Shown in pieces: positions 17,734-26,887 of a stretch of 64,000 nt of DNA (position 1 is the stretch's first letter; the number at the start of each line of letters is the position of its first letter). Source of the DNA: Kineothrix sp. MB12-C1 (GTDB lineage: Bacteria > Bacillota > Clostridia > Lachnospirales > Lachnospiraceae); contig NZ_CP132957.1 in assembly GCF_030863805.1 (NCBI RefSeq), positions 1,860,001 through 1,924,000 on the forward strand, given 5' to 3'. The notes beneath the pieces were generated by a model. That model was given only the letters and a program-made list of their open reading frames with translations, was not told where the DNA came from and made no database searches. The position numbers and the translations under genes are program-made.

Positions 17734-18741
17734 CTAATCAGTACTTTTATCCGCAGGAAATATAACTCCGCATTCTTCCCTGACTGCGTCCATCAACTTT
17801 ATTGCATCATATGAAATCTGCTGATACTCTGAGATATCTTTCTTCCCTTTTACCGCATTTATAAATGTTTCTAATTCATATTTCATATTATTATCACTTG
17901 ACTCAGTTTCAAGCTTCTCTTCATATCCATTCTGATAGCGAATCCTTATTTCCGCCGGATTATAAATAGTTTGTATCACCATTGTTCCTAATTCACCCTG
18001 TATCTCGCTGGGCATAAAAGAATCAGAAATTTTGGAATAACTCAGTTCTGCCACCATACCATCATACTTTGCCAAAATAGTACCGGCTCCGTCGATTCCA
18101 CCCCTCAATATGACAGATTCAGCCTGGAAGGATAACGGTGTCCCGAATAGTGCAATCATTGGTTCCACACAATATATTCCAATATCCATAAGTGCCCCGG
18201 CAGAGAACTTGGTGTCAAAAATGTTATGCATCTCTCCAAGTTTAAATGAATCATACCTACTCGAATATCTGCAATATCGAAATGCTGTTTTACGAAGTTT
18301 CCCTATTTTGTATAGATTGTCTTTGATTACTTGAAACCCCGGATCATGTACCGAACGCATTGCTTCCAGCAAAATCACCTGATTTTCTTTTGCAGACTGT
18401 ATCATATTTTCTACTTCATGTCTATTCGATCCCAATGCCTTTTCACATAATATATGCTTTCCGGCTCTTATGAATTGCTGAGCCTGTTCATAATGTAATG
18501 AATTGGGGCTAGCAATGTAGACTGCATCAATCTCTTTGTCGTTTGCCATGGCTTCCAGATTGTCATATGCCTTTATAGCACCATATTTTTCCGAAAAACT
18601 TGCAGCTTTCTCTTTATCTCTGGAATATACTGCCTCCAGCTTGAATTCCCGGTTATCAGCCGCTATCTCCAGAAAACTTTCTGCAATTTTACTCGTTCCA
18701 ATTATCGCAAAATGAACTTTATAAGAATTCTTATTTTCCAT
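17734..18741 (-). CDS. Gfo/Idh/MocA-family NAD(P)-dependent oxidoreductase
   Basis: The 335-residue protein has an N-terminal Rossmann fold (FAIIGTSKIAESFLE in place of the usual GxGxxG), AVYSRDKEKAASFSEKYG and the DAVYIASPNSLHYEQA segment. The family EKP-like motif appears as LCEKALGSN; its Pro is replaced by Ala, a common variation. The C-terminal alpha/beta domain includes DIGIYCVEP. The family oxidises sugars, inositols or related compounds, and the substrate is not deducible here. The ATG at 18741 sits behind AAAGGA. It is a single-gene unit with its own terminator. Confidence 0.88.
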   Translation of the reverse strand: MENKNSYKVHFAIIGTSKIAESFLEIAADNREFKLEAVYSRDKEKAASFSEKYGAIKAYDNLEAMANDKEIDAVYIASPNSLHYEQAQQFIRAGKHILCEKALGSNRHEVENMIQSAKENQVILLEAMRSVHDPGFQVIKDNLYKIGKLRKTAFRYCRYSSRYDSFKLGEMHNIFDTKFSAGALMDIGIYCVEPMIALFGTPLSFQAESVILRGGIDGAGTILAKYDGMVAELSYSKISDSFMPSEIQGELGTMVIQTIYNPAEIRIRYQNGYEEKLETESSDNNMKYELETFINAVKGKKDISEYQQISYDAIKLMDAVREECGVIFPADKSTD

Positions 18742-18775
18742 ATTCATTCCTTTCTATCATCTAAACCTATATACC

Positions 18776-18830
18776 TTGTCCGCAAGCGGCCATGGTATGT
18801 TTTTTGCACACTCGCTTTGCTCGGCGCAGT
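18776..18830. repeat. Dispersed intergenic repeat with inverted symmetry (GCTCGG type)
   Basis: CCGC-AA-GCGG forms a small hairpin, followed by GGCCATGGTATGTTTTTTGC and CACTCGCTTTGCTCGGCGCAG. The last part shares TGCTCGG(C/T)GCAG with 8540-8552, where it likewise follows a small CGC-AAA-GCG hairpin. It appears to be a degenerate member of an interspersed family. Confidence 0.5.
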
Positions 18831-19010
18831 ATAATATTATACTTTCTTCATATGATTGATTTTATATTTGCTTAGCTTTAAATACAATCAATACCCATAT
18901 AGTATCTCATAAAATTCCTTCAATTAATATAAGAATTCAAAAATTATTATAACTGATAAAGTATTGAACAGTTACAAATCATTACATTATTAGCTCTCTG
19001 TATATGGCAG
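18831..19010. other. AT-rich gap upstream of the oxidoreductase, no gene seen
   Basis: No supported coding frame lies here. A minus-strand TATAAT (near 18950) with only a poor -35 could drive the oxidoreductase gene. Nothing else stands out. Confidence 0.4.
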
Positions 19011-19015
19011 AAACA

Positions 19016-19052
19016 AAAATAGAATTACTCCAAACGGAGCAATTCTATTTTA
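19016..19052 (-). terminator. Intrinsic terminator after spmA
   Basis: AAAATAGAATT-A-CTCC pairs with GGAG-C-AATTCTATTTT around an AAAC loop, followed on the minus strand by TTTTTGTTT. It closes the spmA (possibly fab-spmA) transcription unit. Confidence 0.88.
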
Positions 19053-19091
19053 AGGACTTTATTTGTAATTTTACTGCTTTTATCATTTCAA

Positions 19092-19703
19092 TTACTTCTT
19101 CTCCATCATCTTACAATATATGACAGCTACTACCGTACTTAGAAAAGTAGCAATCAAAGCCGGAGCGATTACCGCCGCCGGATTGATACTGCCATACTGA
19201 TTCCTGTATACAATCATATTGACCGGAATTAACTGTAGCGATGAAATATTCAATATAAGAAAGGTACACATCTCCGGGCTGGCCGTTCTGGCTCTCTTAT
19301 TATCTCTTCCTATGTATTCAGGATTACCGCGTTCCTTCTCCAACTGCGCCAGCGCTTCCATCGCCTTGAGCCCTGCCGGAGTACATGCCCATCCCAATCC
19401 CAATATATTCGCTATGATGTTGGTAGATATATATTCCCTTGCCGCATGTTCCTTCGGTATCCGAGGAAACATAAAGGACATAAACGGTTGAATTCCATCA
19501 GTCATCTTACGGATTAGCCCGGAAGTCTGGGCTATCTGCATCAAACCAACCCACAAGGACATTACCCCTACCATCGTAATACATAAGGATACCGCTTCAC
19601 CTGCCGAATTCAAGGCAGCATTGCTCACTGCTTCTATATTACCTGTAAACGCCCCATATATCACTCCAATAATAATCATAATTGCCCAAATATAATTTAG
19701 CAT
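19092..19703 (-). CDS. spmA: Spore maturation protein A
   Basis: The 203-residue integral membrane protein of the SpmA family starts MLNYIWAIMIIIGVIYG and carries the nucleoside-recognition/Gate-like core GEAVSLCITMVGVMSLWVGLM. IANILGLGWACTPAGLKAME and ASPEMCTFLILNISSLQLIP follow. It works with SpmB during spore-core dehydration in the mother cell or forespore membrane. A ribosome site (AAGGA) precedes the ATG. It follows fabH by about 100 bases with no strong terminator between them, so it may be partly read from the fab promoter in addition to its own. In most relatives spmB follows directly; here it is about 5 kb downstream. Confidence 0.93.
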   Translation of the reverse strand: MLNYIWAIMIIIGVIYGAFTGNIEAVSNAALNSAGEAVSLCITMVGVMSLWVGLMQIAQTSGLIRKMTDGIQPFMSFMFPRIPKEHAAREYISTNIIANILGLGWACTPAGLKAMEALAQLEKERGNPEYIGRDNKRARTASPEMCTFLILNISSLQLIPVNMIVYRNQYGSINPAAVIAPALIATFLSTVVAVIYCKMMEKK

Positions 19704-19805
19704 AGAAATCCTTTATCATTATTTGACTAAACTATATTCACGCGCTTGCTTATATATTCCTGTAAAACTTAAGGGTTTTGTTTCTCGTTACATAGACTAT
19801 GGCTT

Positions 19806-20804
19806 TTACCATTCAATTACAGTCGTTCCCCAGGTGAGCCCTGCCCCGAATCCGGACATAACTATTTTATCTCCACGGCTCAACATTCCTTTTTGATTCA
19901 TTTCATCCAGCAGAATCGGTACGCTCGCTGCCGATATATTTCCACAATGATCCAGATTCACGGGGAATCTGTCTTCGCTTACCTTCAAACGTTTCGCCAC
20001 GGACTGGATGATCCGCACATTCGCCTGATGAAGTACGAAATATTTAATATCTTCCGCTTTCAGCCCCGATAATGAAAGAGCCTCATGAATGGAAGCCGGC
20101 ACCGTACTCACTGCGAATTTATATACCTCCTGCCCATCCATGGATAAATATCCCTGCTCAATAGGATTGCTTATCAGCGGATTATTATTTACCCGATCTC
20201 TGCAAGCCAGGACAATTCCCTTTGCCCCATCGGAGCCTTGGGAAAAAGCGAGCAGACCTCCGGTACCGCCCATTCCATTCTCATTTGCCTCTTCATCCGT
20301 ATATGACCTGATTACGACAGCTCCCGCTCCGTCCCCAAAAAGGACACATGTACTTCTATCATTCCAGTCCATAATCTTCGATAAGGTCTCCGCACCGATG
20401 ATTAGGGCTGTTTTATAAATACCCGACTGCAAATACATATGGGCTGTATGTAAACCGAACATAAATCCTGAACATGCGGCATTCACATCGAAGGCCACCG
20501 CTTTATCCGCACCTAGCTGTGCCTGCACTTCACAGGCAGTAGATGGGGTTACATAATCACCGGTAATTGTTCCTACGATAATCAAATCGATTTCTTTTGC
20601 ATCTACTCCTGCGTCTTTAAGTGCTCTTTTGGCTGATTCTGATGCCATAAATGCGGTAGTTTCTTCCTTTGCCAGATGCCTTTCTCTAATACCGGTACGG
20701 CTGGAAATCCACTCATCGGACGTATCCATAATCTTTGATAAGTCATCGTTACTTACCACATGAGATGGGAGGCAGCTTCCTGTTCCAATAATTTTTGTAA
20801 TCAT
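19806..20804 (-). CDS. fabH: 3-oxoacyl-ACP synthase III (KAS III)
   Basis: From the ATG at 20804 behind GGGGGA the protein has 332 residues. It begins ITKIIGTGSCLPSHVVSNDD and has the FabH catalytic triad: Cys111 in NAACSGFMF, His in VLHQANVRI and Asn in CGNISAASVP. SSRTGIRERH and the closing GFGAGLTWG are also diagnostic. It condenses acetyl-CoA (or branched acyl-CoA) with malonyl-ACP to start fatty-acid synthesis in the cytosol. Its position as the last gene of the fab operon, one base after the flavin reductase stop, is unusual; fabH is normally near the front. Confidence 0.95.
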   Translation of the reverse strand: MITKIIGTGSCLPSHVVSNDDLSKIMDTSDEWISSRTGIRERHLAKEETTAFMASESAKRALKDAGVDAKEIDLIIVGTITGDYVTPSTACEVQAQLGADKAVAFDVNAACSGFMFGLHTAHMYLQSGIYKTALIIGAETLSKIMDWNDRSTCVLFGDGAGAVVIRSYTDEEANENGMGGTGGLLAFSQGSDGAKGIVLACRDRVNNNPLISNPIEQGYLSMDGQEVYKFAVSTVPASIHEALSLSGLKAEDIKYFVLHQANVRIIQSVAKRLKVSEDRFPVNLDHCGNISAASVPILLDEMNQKGMLSRGDKIVMSGFGAGLTWGTTVIEW

Positions 20805-20805
20805 A

Positions 20806-21906
20806 CTAATCCCCCATTCTAAGGATATCTTGCTTTTTTTCATCTATTTTAAATTCTTCCATAATATCCTTTACATACTCTAACTTCTTCGCTTTATAAG
20901 CATTTGCCCCGCAAAAGAGGAGTCCTTCCTTTATATTTCCCTTTACTGCGTGAATGAGAGCCTGTGTAATACAATACGGTGTTTCTGCCGGATTACAGGT
21001 TATAATGCAACCGGAACATCTTTCAGGAGGAATTCTTCCTTCTCCTGCCCTTCTTGTAAACTCATTGGAAATAGCTCTGGCAGGCATTCCTACCGGACTG
21101 TTTACAATAATGATATCCTCTTTGGCCGCATCGATATATGCCTGCTTATATGCCTCAGAAGCATCGCATTCGTAAGTAGTCACGAAACGGGTTCCCACTT
21201 GAACGCCGGATGCACCGAGCGAGAATGCATGCTCCGCATCTTCTCTCGTATAGATCCCTCCTGCAATAACTACAGGAACTTCTTTACCGTATTCTCCTGC
21301 ATATTCCGTTACATGCTCAATAATCTTGCGAATTTCTCCATCATAATTTAATTCTTCCATCTGTGTGAGCTGTTCCCCCTTAAAGCCGAGATGTCCACCG
21401 GCTAAAGGTCCTTCTATCACAACCATATCGGGAAGTCTGTCATATTTCTTTCCCCAGTATTTCAGGATAACTTGCGCAGATTTTAGGCTGGAAACAATCG
21501 GTGCGATCTTCGTCTTCGCCTTCCCCACCAACTCCGGTAAAGTCATAGGCAGCCCTGCTCCTGATATGATAATATCCACACCTGCCGCTACCGCTGCCTT
21601 TACATATTCCTCATATCGTTTCGTCGCCACCATGATGTTGACTCCGATAATTCCGCTTCCGGCAGTTTTTCTCGCCTTATTTATTTCTTCTTTTATGGCA
21701 TGCAGATTACACCCTAGCGGATCCTTGTAGAAGTTCTCACTTCTATATCCGATCTGTGCGGTGGAGATCACCCCTATTCCGCCACTGGCCGCTACTGCTC
21801 CCGCCAATCCTGACAAACTGATACCAACACCCATTCCGCCTTGTATTACTGGAATTTTAGCCGTCAGATCTCCGATTTTTAAAGGTTTTAATAAACTATT
21901 GCTCAT
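20806..21906 (-). CDS. Flavin-dependent oxidoreductase of the FabK/nitronate-monooxygenase family
   Basis: This is a 366-residue TIM-barrel flavoprotein with VIQGGMGVGISLSGLAGAVA at the N-terminus, the EGPLAGGHLGF motif (His in GGHLGF), VVIAGGIYTREDAEHAFSLG and ASGVQVGTRFV for FMN binding. It differs from the FabK upstream in being longer, with a C-terminal Cys cluster (CSGCIITCNPAETPYC) that could bind metal or an iron-sulfur cluster. It overlaps fabZ by 4 bases and precedes fabH, so it is co-expressed with fatty-acid synthesis. A second enoyl-ACP reductase or an unsaturation-related step is possible; this is not established. Confidence 0.8.
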   Translation of the reverse strand: MSNSLLKPLKIGDLTAKIPVIQGGMGVGISLSGLAGAVAASGGIGVISTAQIGYRSENFYKDPLGCNLHAIKEEINKARKTAGSGIIGVNIMVATKRYEEYVKAAVAAGVDIIISGAGLPMTLPELVGKAKTKIAPIVSSLKSAQVILKYWGKKYDRLPDMVVIEGPLAGGHLGFKGEQLTQMEELNYDGEIRKIIEHVTEYAGEYGKEVPVVIAGGIYTREDAEHAFSLGASGVQVGTRFVTTYECDASEAYKQAYIDAAKEDIIIVNSPVGMPARAISNEFTRRAGEGRIPPERCSGCIITCNPAETPYCITQALIHAVKGNIKEGLLFCGANAYKAKKLEYVKDIMEEFKIDEKKQDILRMGD

Positions 21907-22346
21907 GATTCCTCCGAGCTGCCTATCGCAAAAGTAAGTTCTGCCTGCACTGCCAGCTTGCCGTCTACATATGCTTTTGCACTGCCTATGCCAATAGGAC
22001 CTTTTCTTTTAATAATTTCAGTTTCCAATATAAGCACATCACCCGGCACAATTTTTTTCCTGAATTTTGCCGAATTGATCGCTCCAAAATATGCCGTCTT
22101 ACCCTTGAAGTCCGGATCACTGAGTAAAGCTACCGCCCCTACCTGAGCCAGAGCCTCTACGACCAACACTCCCGGCATAACAGGTTCTTCCGGAAAATGT
22201 CCTACAAAAAACGGCTCATTATAAGTCACGCACTTTTTCCCCTTCGCTCTTTTCCCCTCTTCCAACTCCTCTATTGTGTCAACGAGCAAAAATGGGTGTC
22301 TGTGAGGAATAATTTTCATAATTTCCTTAGTTGTTAAAACAGACAT
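21903..22346 (-). CDS. fabZ: 3-hydroxyacyl-ACP dehydratase
   Basis: The 147-residue hot-dog-fold protein opens with EIMKIIPHRHPFLLVD and carries the catalytic His in VGHFPEEPVMPGVLVVEA, with the conserved Glu in VVEALAQ. It dehydrates 3-hydroxyacyl-ACP to trans-2-enoyl-ACP. Single dehydratase genes of this kind in Firmicutes may also isomerise the double bond (FabZ/FabN question), which sequence alone does not settle here. It starts behind AGGAG and overlaps the following gene by 4 bases. Confidence 0.94.
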   Translation of the reverse strand: MSVLTTKEIMKIIPHRHPFLLVDTIEELEEGKRAKGKKCVTYNEPFFVGHFPEEPVMPGVLVVEALAQVGAVALLSDPDFKGKTAYFGAINSAKFRKKIVPGDVLILETEIIKRKGPIGIGSAKAYVDGKLAVQAELTFAIGSSEES

Positions 22347-22355
22347 TTTTTTCTC

Positions 22356-23591
22356 CTATCTATTATACTTCTTAGCAATTATGGTGGAGTTATGTCCTCC
22401 GAAGCCCAGCGAATTGGAAAGGGCATAGGTAAAGTCTTCCTCGAACGCCTCTTTACAATAATTCAAATCACATTCTTCATCAGGTACGAGATAGCCTACC
22501 GTACGATGGATATAACCTTCTTCCAATTCTTTAATACAAGTTAAGAACTCCAGCGCTCCTGCCGCACCCAGTAAATGACCTACCATAGATTTTGTAGAGT
22601 TAATTTTAATATTCTTCGCATGATCGCCAAAAGTCATCTTAATCGCTCTCGTTTCAAATAAATCATTGTGATGAGTGCTCGTTCCATGAGCATTGATATA
22701 GGTGATATTCTCCGGCTGGATTTCTGCATCCTTGATAGCGAATTCCATGGCTTTCGCCGCTCCTCCTCCATCCTCGGCGGGAGAGGTAATATGATAAGCA
22801 TCTGCAGTACATCCATAGCCTACGACCTCTGCATATATCTTCGCGCCTCTTTTCCGGGCGTGCTCTAACTCCTCCAATACAATGGCTGCCGAGCCTTCTC
22901 CCATAACAAATCCGCTTCTTTCCTTATCAAAAGGTATGGAACATCTATATTTATCTTCCGAAGTAGTAAGTGCTGTCAGTGCAGTGAATCCTGCCATACC
23001 AACCGGAGTAATGCTGCTTTCTGTTCCTCCCGCTACCATGACATCCGCCTCTCCGTACTGAATGGAACGGAATGCTTCTCCGATAGAGTTGGTTCCTGTG
23101 GCACAGGCTGTCACTACGTTAATATTCTTACCCCTTAGCCCAAACTGAATGGATACATTGCCTGCTGCCATATTGCAAATCATAAGGGGAACCAATAATG
23201 GGTTAACGCGGCCCGGTCCTTTTTCCAGAAGCTTTGTATGTTCTCTTTCCATCGCCTGCAAAGAACCTATTCCGGATCCCATAGCTACACCTACTCGGAA
23301 AGCATCCTCTTTTTCCATATCGATTCCGGCATCTTCAAGTGCTTCTTTAGATGCTGCTACCGCATACTGGCTAAACAATTCCATTCTCTTCGCCGCCTTA
23401 ACATCCATGAAGTTTTTCCCTTCGAATCCCTTCACCTCTGCTGCCAGCTTGCATTTATATTCGGAGGTGTCAAATTTGGTGATATTATCAAAGCCTACTT
23501 TTCCTTCTTTGACACTAGCCCAGAATTCCTCTACATTAAGTCCAATCGGGGTAATTGCCCCCATTCCGGTAACCACAACTCTCTTCTTCAT
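22356..23591 (-). CDS. fabF: 3-oxoacyl-ACP synthase II (KAS II)
   Basis: The protein has 411 residues from the ATG at 23591 (MKKRVVVTGMG). The Cys-His-His triad is complete: Cys163 in VVTACATGTNS, His in NAHGTSTHHND and His in STKSMVGHLLGAAG. Length and spacing match FabF closely. It elongates acyl-ACP by two carbons per cycle using malonyl-ACP. The start competes with an ATG four codons upstream that lies too close to its AGGAG site. It sits between fabG and fabZ in the operon. Confidence 0.96.
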   Translation of the reverse strand: MKKRVVVTGMGAITPIGLNVEEFWASVKEGKVGFDNITKFDTSEYKCKLAAEVKGFEGKNFMDVKAAKRMELFSQYAVAASKEALEDAGIDMEKEDAFRVGVAMGSGIGSLQAMEREHTKLLEKGPGRVNPLLVPLMICNMAAGNVSIQFGLRGKNINVVTACATGTNSIGEAFRSIQYGEADVMVAGGTESSITPVGMAGFTALTALTTSEDKYRCSIPFDKERSGFVMGEGSAAIVLEELEHARKRGAKIYAEVVGYGCTADAYHITSPAEDGGGAAKAMEFAIKDAEIQPENITYINAHGTSTHHNDLFETRAIKMTFGDHAKNIKINSTKSMVGHLLGAAGALEFLTCIKELEEGYIHRTVGYLVPDEECDLNYCKEAFEEDFTYALSNSLGFGGHNSTIIAKKYNR

Positions 23592-23624
23592 AATAATTCC
23601 CATTCTCCTTTCATCCTAGCTGCT

Positions 23625-24365
23625 CTATATAGCCATTCCGCCATCCACTGAAATCACTTGACCGGTAATATATCCCGCCTTATCACTGGCAAGAAATGCT
23701 ACCGCCTCAGCAATTTCCTTCGGCTGTCCTGCACGTTTTAACGGCACTTGTGAAATAATTGCTTCTTTCGCAGCCTCACCCATCGCCTGAGTCATATCCG
23801 TATCGATGTATCCTGGCGCTACCGCATTTACTGTAATATTTCTTCCCGCCAACTCTTTGGCCATACTCTTCGTAAGTCCTATTACCCCTGCCTTGGAAGC
23901 GGAGTAATTCGCCTGACCGGGATTACCGAGCACACCGGACACGGACGACAGATTAATGATCCTTCCGCTCCGTTGCTTAATAAAAGGCCGGTACATATGC
24001 TTTATCGTGTTGAAAGTTCCCTTTAAATTAGTATCTATGACCGCATCGAAATCCTCTTCCGACATCTTGATCATAAGATTATCTTTCGTAATACCGGCAT
24101 TGTTCACGAGAATATCGATATGCCCAAAAGCCCCCAGCATTTCCTCTATCATCTTTCCGCAGGCTGTGTAATCCGCCACAGAACACTGTACTGCTACTGC
24201 TTTTCTTCCCATATTTTCAATTTCTTTTACAACTTCTTTCGCCTTATCCTCAGAGCCATTGTAATTTACAATTACGTCCGCTCCATATCCGGCGAGTGTA
24301 AGTGCTATTTCACGCCCAATTCCTCTGCTCGCCCCTGTTATCAGTGCTATTTTTCCCTCTAACAT
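23625..24365 (-). CDS. fabG: 3-oxoacyl-ACP reductase
   Basis: The 246-residue short-chain dehydrogenase starts at the ATG at 24365, after GAGGAG. The NADPH-binding TGASRGIG is at residues 10-17, NNAG is near 89, and the catalytic triad is Ser141, Tyr154 and Lys158 (SSVSGV, YSASKAG). The closing VSVDGGMAI is typical of FabG. It reduces 3-oxoacyl-ACP. It lies between fabD and fabF. Confidence 0.95.
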   Translation of the reverse strand: MLEGKIALITGASRGIGREIALTLAGYGADVIVNYNGSEDKAKEVVKEIENMGRKAVAVQCSVADYTACGKMIEEMLGAFGHIDILVNNAGITKDNLMIKMSEEDFDAVIDTNLKGTFNTIKHMYRPFIKQRSGRIINLSSVSGVLGNPGQANYSASKAGVIGLTKSMAKELAGRNITVNAVAPGYIDTDMTQAMGEAAKEAIISQVPLKRAGQPKEIAEAVAFLASDKAGYITGQVISVDGGMAI

Positions 24366-24445
24366 TACTTCGCTCCTCTCCCATGTTAATAAATAATCGG
24401 TAGTATATGTGTGCATTATGCTACTATTTACAGCTACTATTGTTG

Positions 24446-25393
24446 CTAGGAAGCCGTAGGCTGAATAGTAACAAGATTCTCCATATCTTCTACTTTCTCA
24501 ATATTAATTGCGGTAATTTTGTGCTCTGCTTTTACCTCTTTTTCAATCTTGCGTATGAATCCGCTCAATGTTTTTCCGGGTCCGATTTCCACGAAGGTAT
24601 TCACACCGTCCGCAATCATCCGCTCCACACTCTGCTGCCATCTTACACTGGAAGATACCTGCGCGGTCAATAGCTGTTTCACCTGCTCTTTTTCCGTCAC
24701 ATAATTCCCGGTCACATTGGACAGATAGGGAATCGCTATTTCTCGTATCATTACTTCCTCCAATGCCTCTTCCAGCCTTTCCCCTGCTCCCTTCAAGAGC
24801 GGAGAATGGAAAGGGCCGCTGACATTCAATGGAATACATCTTTTGGCACCCTCTGCTATAAATGCCTCTGATGCCTTTCCTACTGCCTCTGCCTCTCCGG
24901 TCACTACAATTTGCCCCGGGCAATTATAATTCGCTATACTCACCATCCCTTGTGTTTCCTCACAGATTCGTTCGATCCGGTCAGAAGGGAGTCCAAGTAC
25001 TGCTGTCATAGCACCACCTACAGGAACTGCCTCCTGCATGTAAATACCTCTTTTCCTTACTATTTTAAATATATCTTCCGGGCTCATGACCCCTGCGGCA
25101 GCAAGTGCACCATATTCCCCCAGGCTTAAGCCCGCAGTCACATCCGGCTTATATCCTTTTTCTTCTATCGCTTTTAAAATAGCGACCTCAGTCGCAAGCA
25201 TCGCTATTTGTGTATACTCCGTAATATTAATTTTTTCATTTTTTTCAAAACACAGGGACGCAACATCTAAATCTGCCGCTTTTCCTGCTAACTCAAACAT
25301 TTCCCTGCTTACCTTACATTCCTCGTAAAAGTCTTTTCCCATCCCAATATACTGCGTTCCCTGTCCGGGAAAAATAAATGCTATTTTACTCAT
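24446..25393 (-). CDS. fabD: Malonyl-CoA:ACP transacylase
   Basis: From the ATG at 25393 the protein has 315 residues. It has the N-terminal [16 protein letters not shown], the active-site serine Ser90 in [11 protein letters not shown], an Arg in the [10 protein letters not shown] segment and the His in [11 protein letters not shown]. It loads malonyl groups onto ACP. It lies 89 bases after fabK in the same direction. The C-terminal tail after about residue 290 is slightly extended and charged. Confidence 0.95.
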   Translation of the reverse strand: MSKIAFIFPGQGTQYIGMGKDFYEECKVSREMFELAGKAADLDVASLCFEKNEKINITEYTQIAMLATEVAILKAIEEKGYKPDVTAGLSLGEYGALAAAGVMSPEDIFKIVRKRGIYMQEAVPVGGAMTAVLGLPSDRIERICEETQGMVSIANYNCPGQIVVTGEAEAVGKASEAFIAEGAKRCIPLNVSGPFHSPLLKGAGERLEEALEEVMIREIAIPYLSNVTGNYVTEKEQVKQLLTAQVSSSVRWQQSVERMIADGVNTFVEIGPGKTLSGFIRKIEKEVKAEHKITAINIEKVEDMENLVTIQPTAS

Positions 25394-25482
25394 AATAAAG
25401 TCTGCCTCTCCATTTGTCAATTTACTTTGACTGTCAAAATATTATTCTAAAAAATGAAGGTCCGCCCATACGGACCTTCCGC

Positions 25483-26406
25483 CTACATTTTTAATAGCTT
25501 TTCTGCTCGTGAGATAATTCCGTGAATGATCTCTTCACAGCTCTTTTCCTCTTTTACCAATCCGGCTATCTGACCAGCCATAATTGTTCCATTGATTACA
25601 TCGCCATCTACTACTGCTTTCCTTAAAGATCCTAAAGTCAGATATTCCAATTCTTCAAAGGAAGCACCCTCTTCTTCCAGTTTCAGATATTCCCTCGTCA
25701 TTTTATTTCTGAGAGAACGCACCGGATGCCCCGTACTTCTTCCTGTCACTTCTGAATCGATGTCTTTCGCAGTAATTACTTTCTGTTTATAATTGCTATG
25801 TACAATGGATTCTTTAGCAGTTATAAATATTGTACCCATTTGTACTGCATCTGCCCCGAGCATCATTGCAGCTGCAAAACCTCTCTCATCCGCAACGCCG
25901 CCGGCACCCACCACCGGGATACTCACCGCATCCACTATCTGGGGAAGCAGTACCATAGTCGTAATCGAGCCAATATGCCCTCCTGCTTCAGTACCTTCTG
26001 CAATAATAGCATCCGCACCTGCACGTTCCATCATTTTAGCCATGGCTACGCTGGCAACTACGGGAATTACCTTCACGCCTGCACTCTTCCACAGTTCCAT
26101 GAATTTTCCGGGATTGCCGGCTCCGGTCGTCACTACTTTAATCCCTTCCTCCACAATAACCTTAGCTACTTCTTCGGCATTGGGATTCAAAAGCATAACG
26201 TTCACACCAATCGGCTTATCGGTTAGTTTCTTCGCTTCACGAATCTGCTCTCTGACAATCTCAGGGGGAGCACTGGCAGCTCCTATCAGTCCCAGCCCTC
26301 CGGCTTCCGATACCGCGGCTGCAAGATGATATTCTGCTACCCACGCCATACCGCCTTGGATAATCGGATATTCAATTCCCAATAATTCGGTGATTCTCGT
26401 CTTCAT
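25483..26406 (-). CDS. fabK: Enoyl-ACP reductase II
   Basis: This 307-residue FMN-dependent enoyl reductase of the FabK type opens ITELLGIEYPIIQGGMAWVA. It has the family signature EGTEAGGHIGSITT with the catalytic-region His, PVVGAGGVADERGFAAAMMLG for FMN phosphate, and DAVQMGTIFI. It performs the last reduction of the elongation cycle and replaces FabI in many Firmicutes. It begins one base after acpP ends, with only a weak ribosome site, so translation is probably coupled. A second, longer relative is present at 20806-21906. Confidence 0.93.
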   Translation of the reverse strand: MKTRITELLGIEYPIIQGGMAWVAEYHLAAAVSEAGGLGLIGAASAPPEIVREQIREAKKLTDKPIGVNVMLLNPNAEEVAKVIVEEGIKVVTTGAGNPGKFMELWKSAGVKVIPVVASVAMAKMMERAGADAIIAEGTEAGGHIGSITTMVLLPQIVDAVSIPVVGAGGVADERGFAAAMMLGADAVQMGTIFITAKESIVHSNYKQKVITAKDIDSEVTGRSTGHPVRSLRNKMTREYLKLEEEGASFEELEYLTLGSLRKAVVDGDVINGTIMAGQIAGLVKEEKSCEEIIHGIISRAEKLLKM

Positions 26407-26407
26407 C

Positions 26408-26641
26408 TTATGCTTCTACGCCCTTGTTTTTCATATATTCAATAACAGCGCCGACTGTCGTGATCTGCTCCAAATCCTCGGAAGGAATCTCAACGCCATA
26501 TTCTTCTTCGAATGCCATAACCAATTCGAACAAATCAAGAGAGTCTGCTCCCAAATCATCCTTAAAGGATGAACTTTCTGTAATCGCCACTCCGTCTAAA
26601 CTTAATTGCTCCTGAATAATCTCTTTTACTCTTTCTAACAT
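26408..26641 (-). CDS. acpP: Acyl carrier protein
   Basis: The 77-residue acidic helical protein carries the phosphopantetheine attachment site Ser34 in GADSLDLFEL. Helix I opens LERVKEIIQEQL. It shuttles acyl chains between all enzymes encoded downstream. It is the first gene of the operon, with AAAGGAG upstream and a strong promoter at 26726-26754. The GADSLDLFELVMAFEE core matches fatty-acid rather than secondary-metabolite carriers. Confidence 0.97.
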   Translation of the reverse strand: MLERVKEIIQEQLSLDGVAITESSSFKDDLGADSLDLFELVMAFEEEYGVEIPSEDLEQITTVGAVIEYMKNKGVEA

Positions 26642-26713
26642 TTCAATATCTCCTTTAATCTTATTAGTGTATTACCAGCCATTTGTCGGATAATCACTAT
26701 CTTTTTTAAATTG

Positions 26714-26754
26714 TTTGATATTCAAAGTATATATACTCTTTTATTGTTTGTCAA
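26714..26754 (-). promoter_or_regulatory. fab operon promoter with a FabT-like operator
   Basis: On the minus strand TTGACA (26749-26754) and TATACT (26726-26731) are separated by exactly 17 bases. Immediately downstream lies the palindrome TTTGA-ATA-TCAAA (26714-26726), which shares one base with the -10 and would cover the start site. FabT of streptococci and relatives binds sites with this TTTGA-N3-TCAAA core, so repression of the operon by a FabT-like MarR protein is likely. No fabT gene is in the window. Confidence 0.82.
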
Positions 26755-26820
26755 CTAACTTTTTTAATAATTAAAATAGCTTTTAAATACAATTATGCGA
26801 AATATATGGTTTTATTCCTT

Positions 26821-26870
26821 ATGCGCGTAGCTGTACATACTTTGCCCGCAGAGCTTTATGTATTAGGATT
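26821..26870. repeat. Dispersed intergenic repeat, copy 2 (GTAGCTG type)
   Basis: ATGCGCGTAGCTGTACATAC followed by TTTGCCCGCAGAGCTTTATG shares its core with 17631-17680 and 47530-47580. It lies in the 353-base gap between the fab promoter and the terminator at 26888. Confidence 0.55.
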
Positions 26871-26887
26871 TCCTGATACATGAAAAT

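Noticed and set aside
24543-24923. Frame within fabD in another phase, rich in Arg and Gly
   Set aside because: Shadow of fabD, which has all its motifs.
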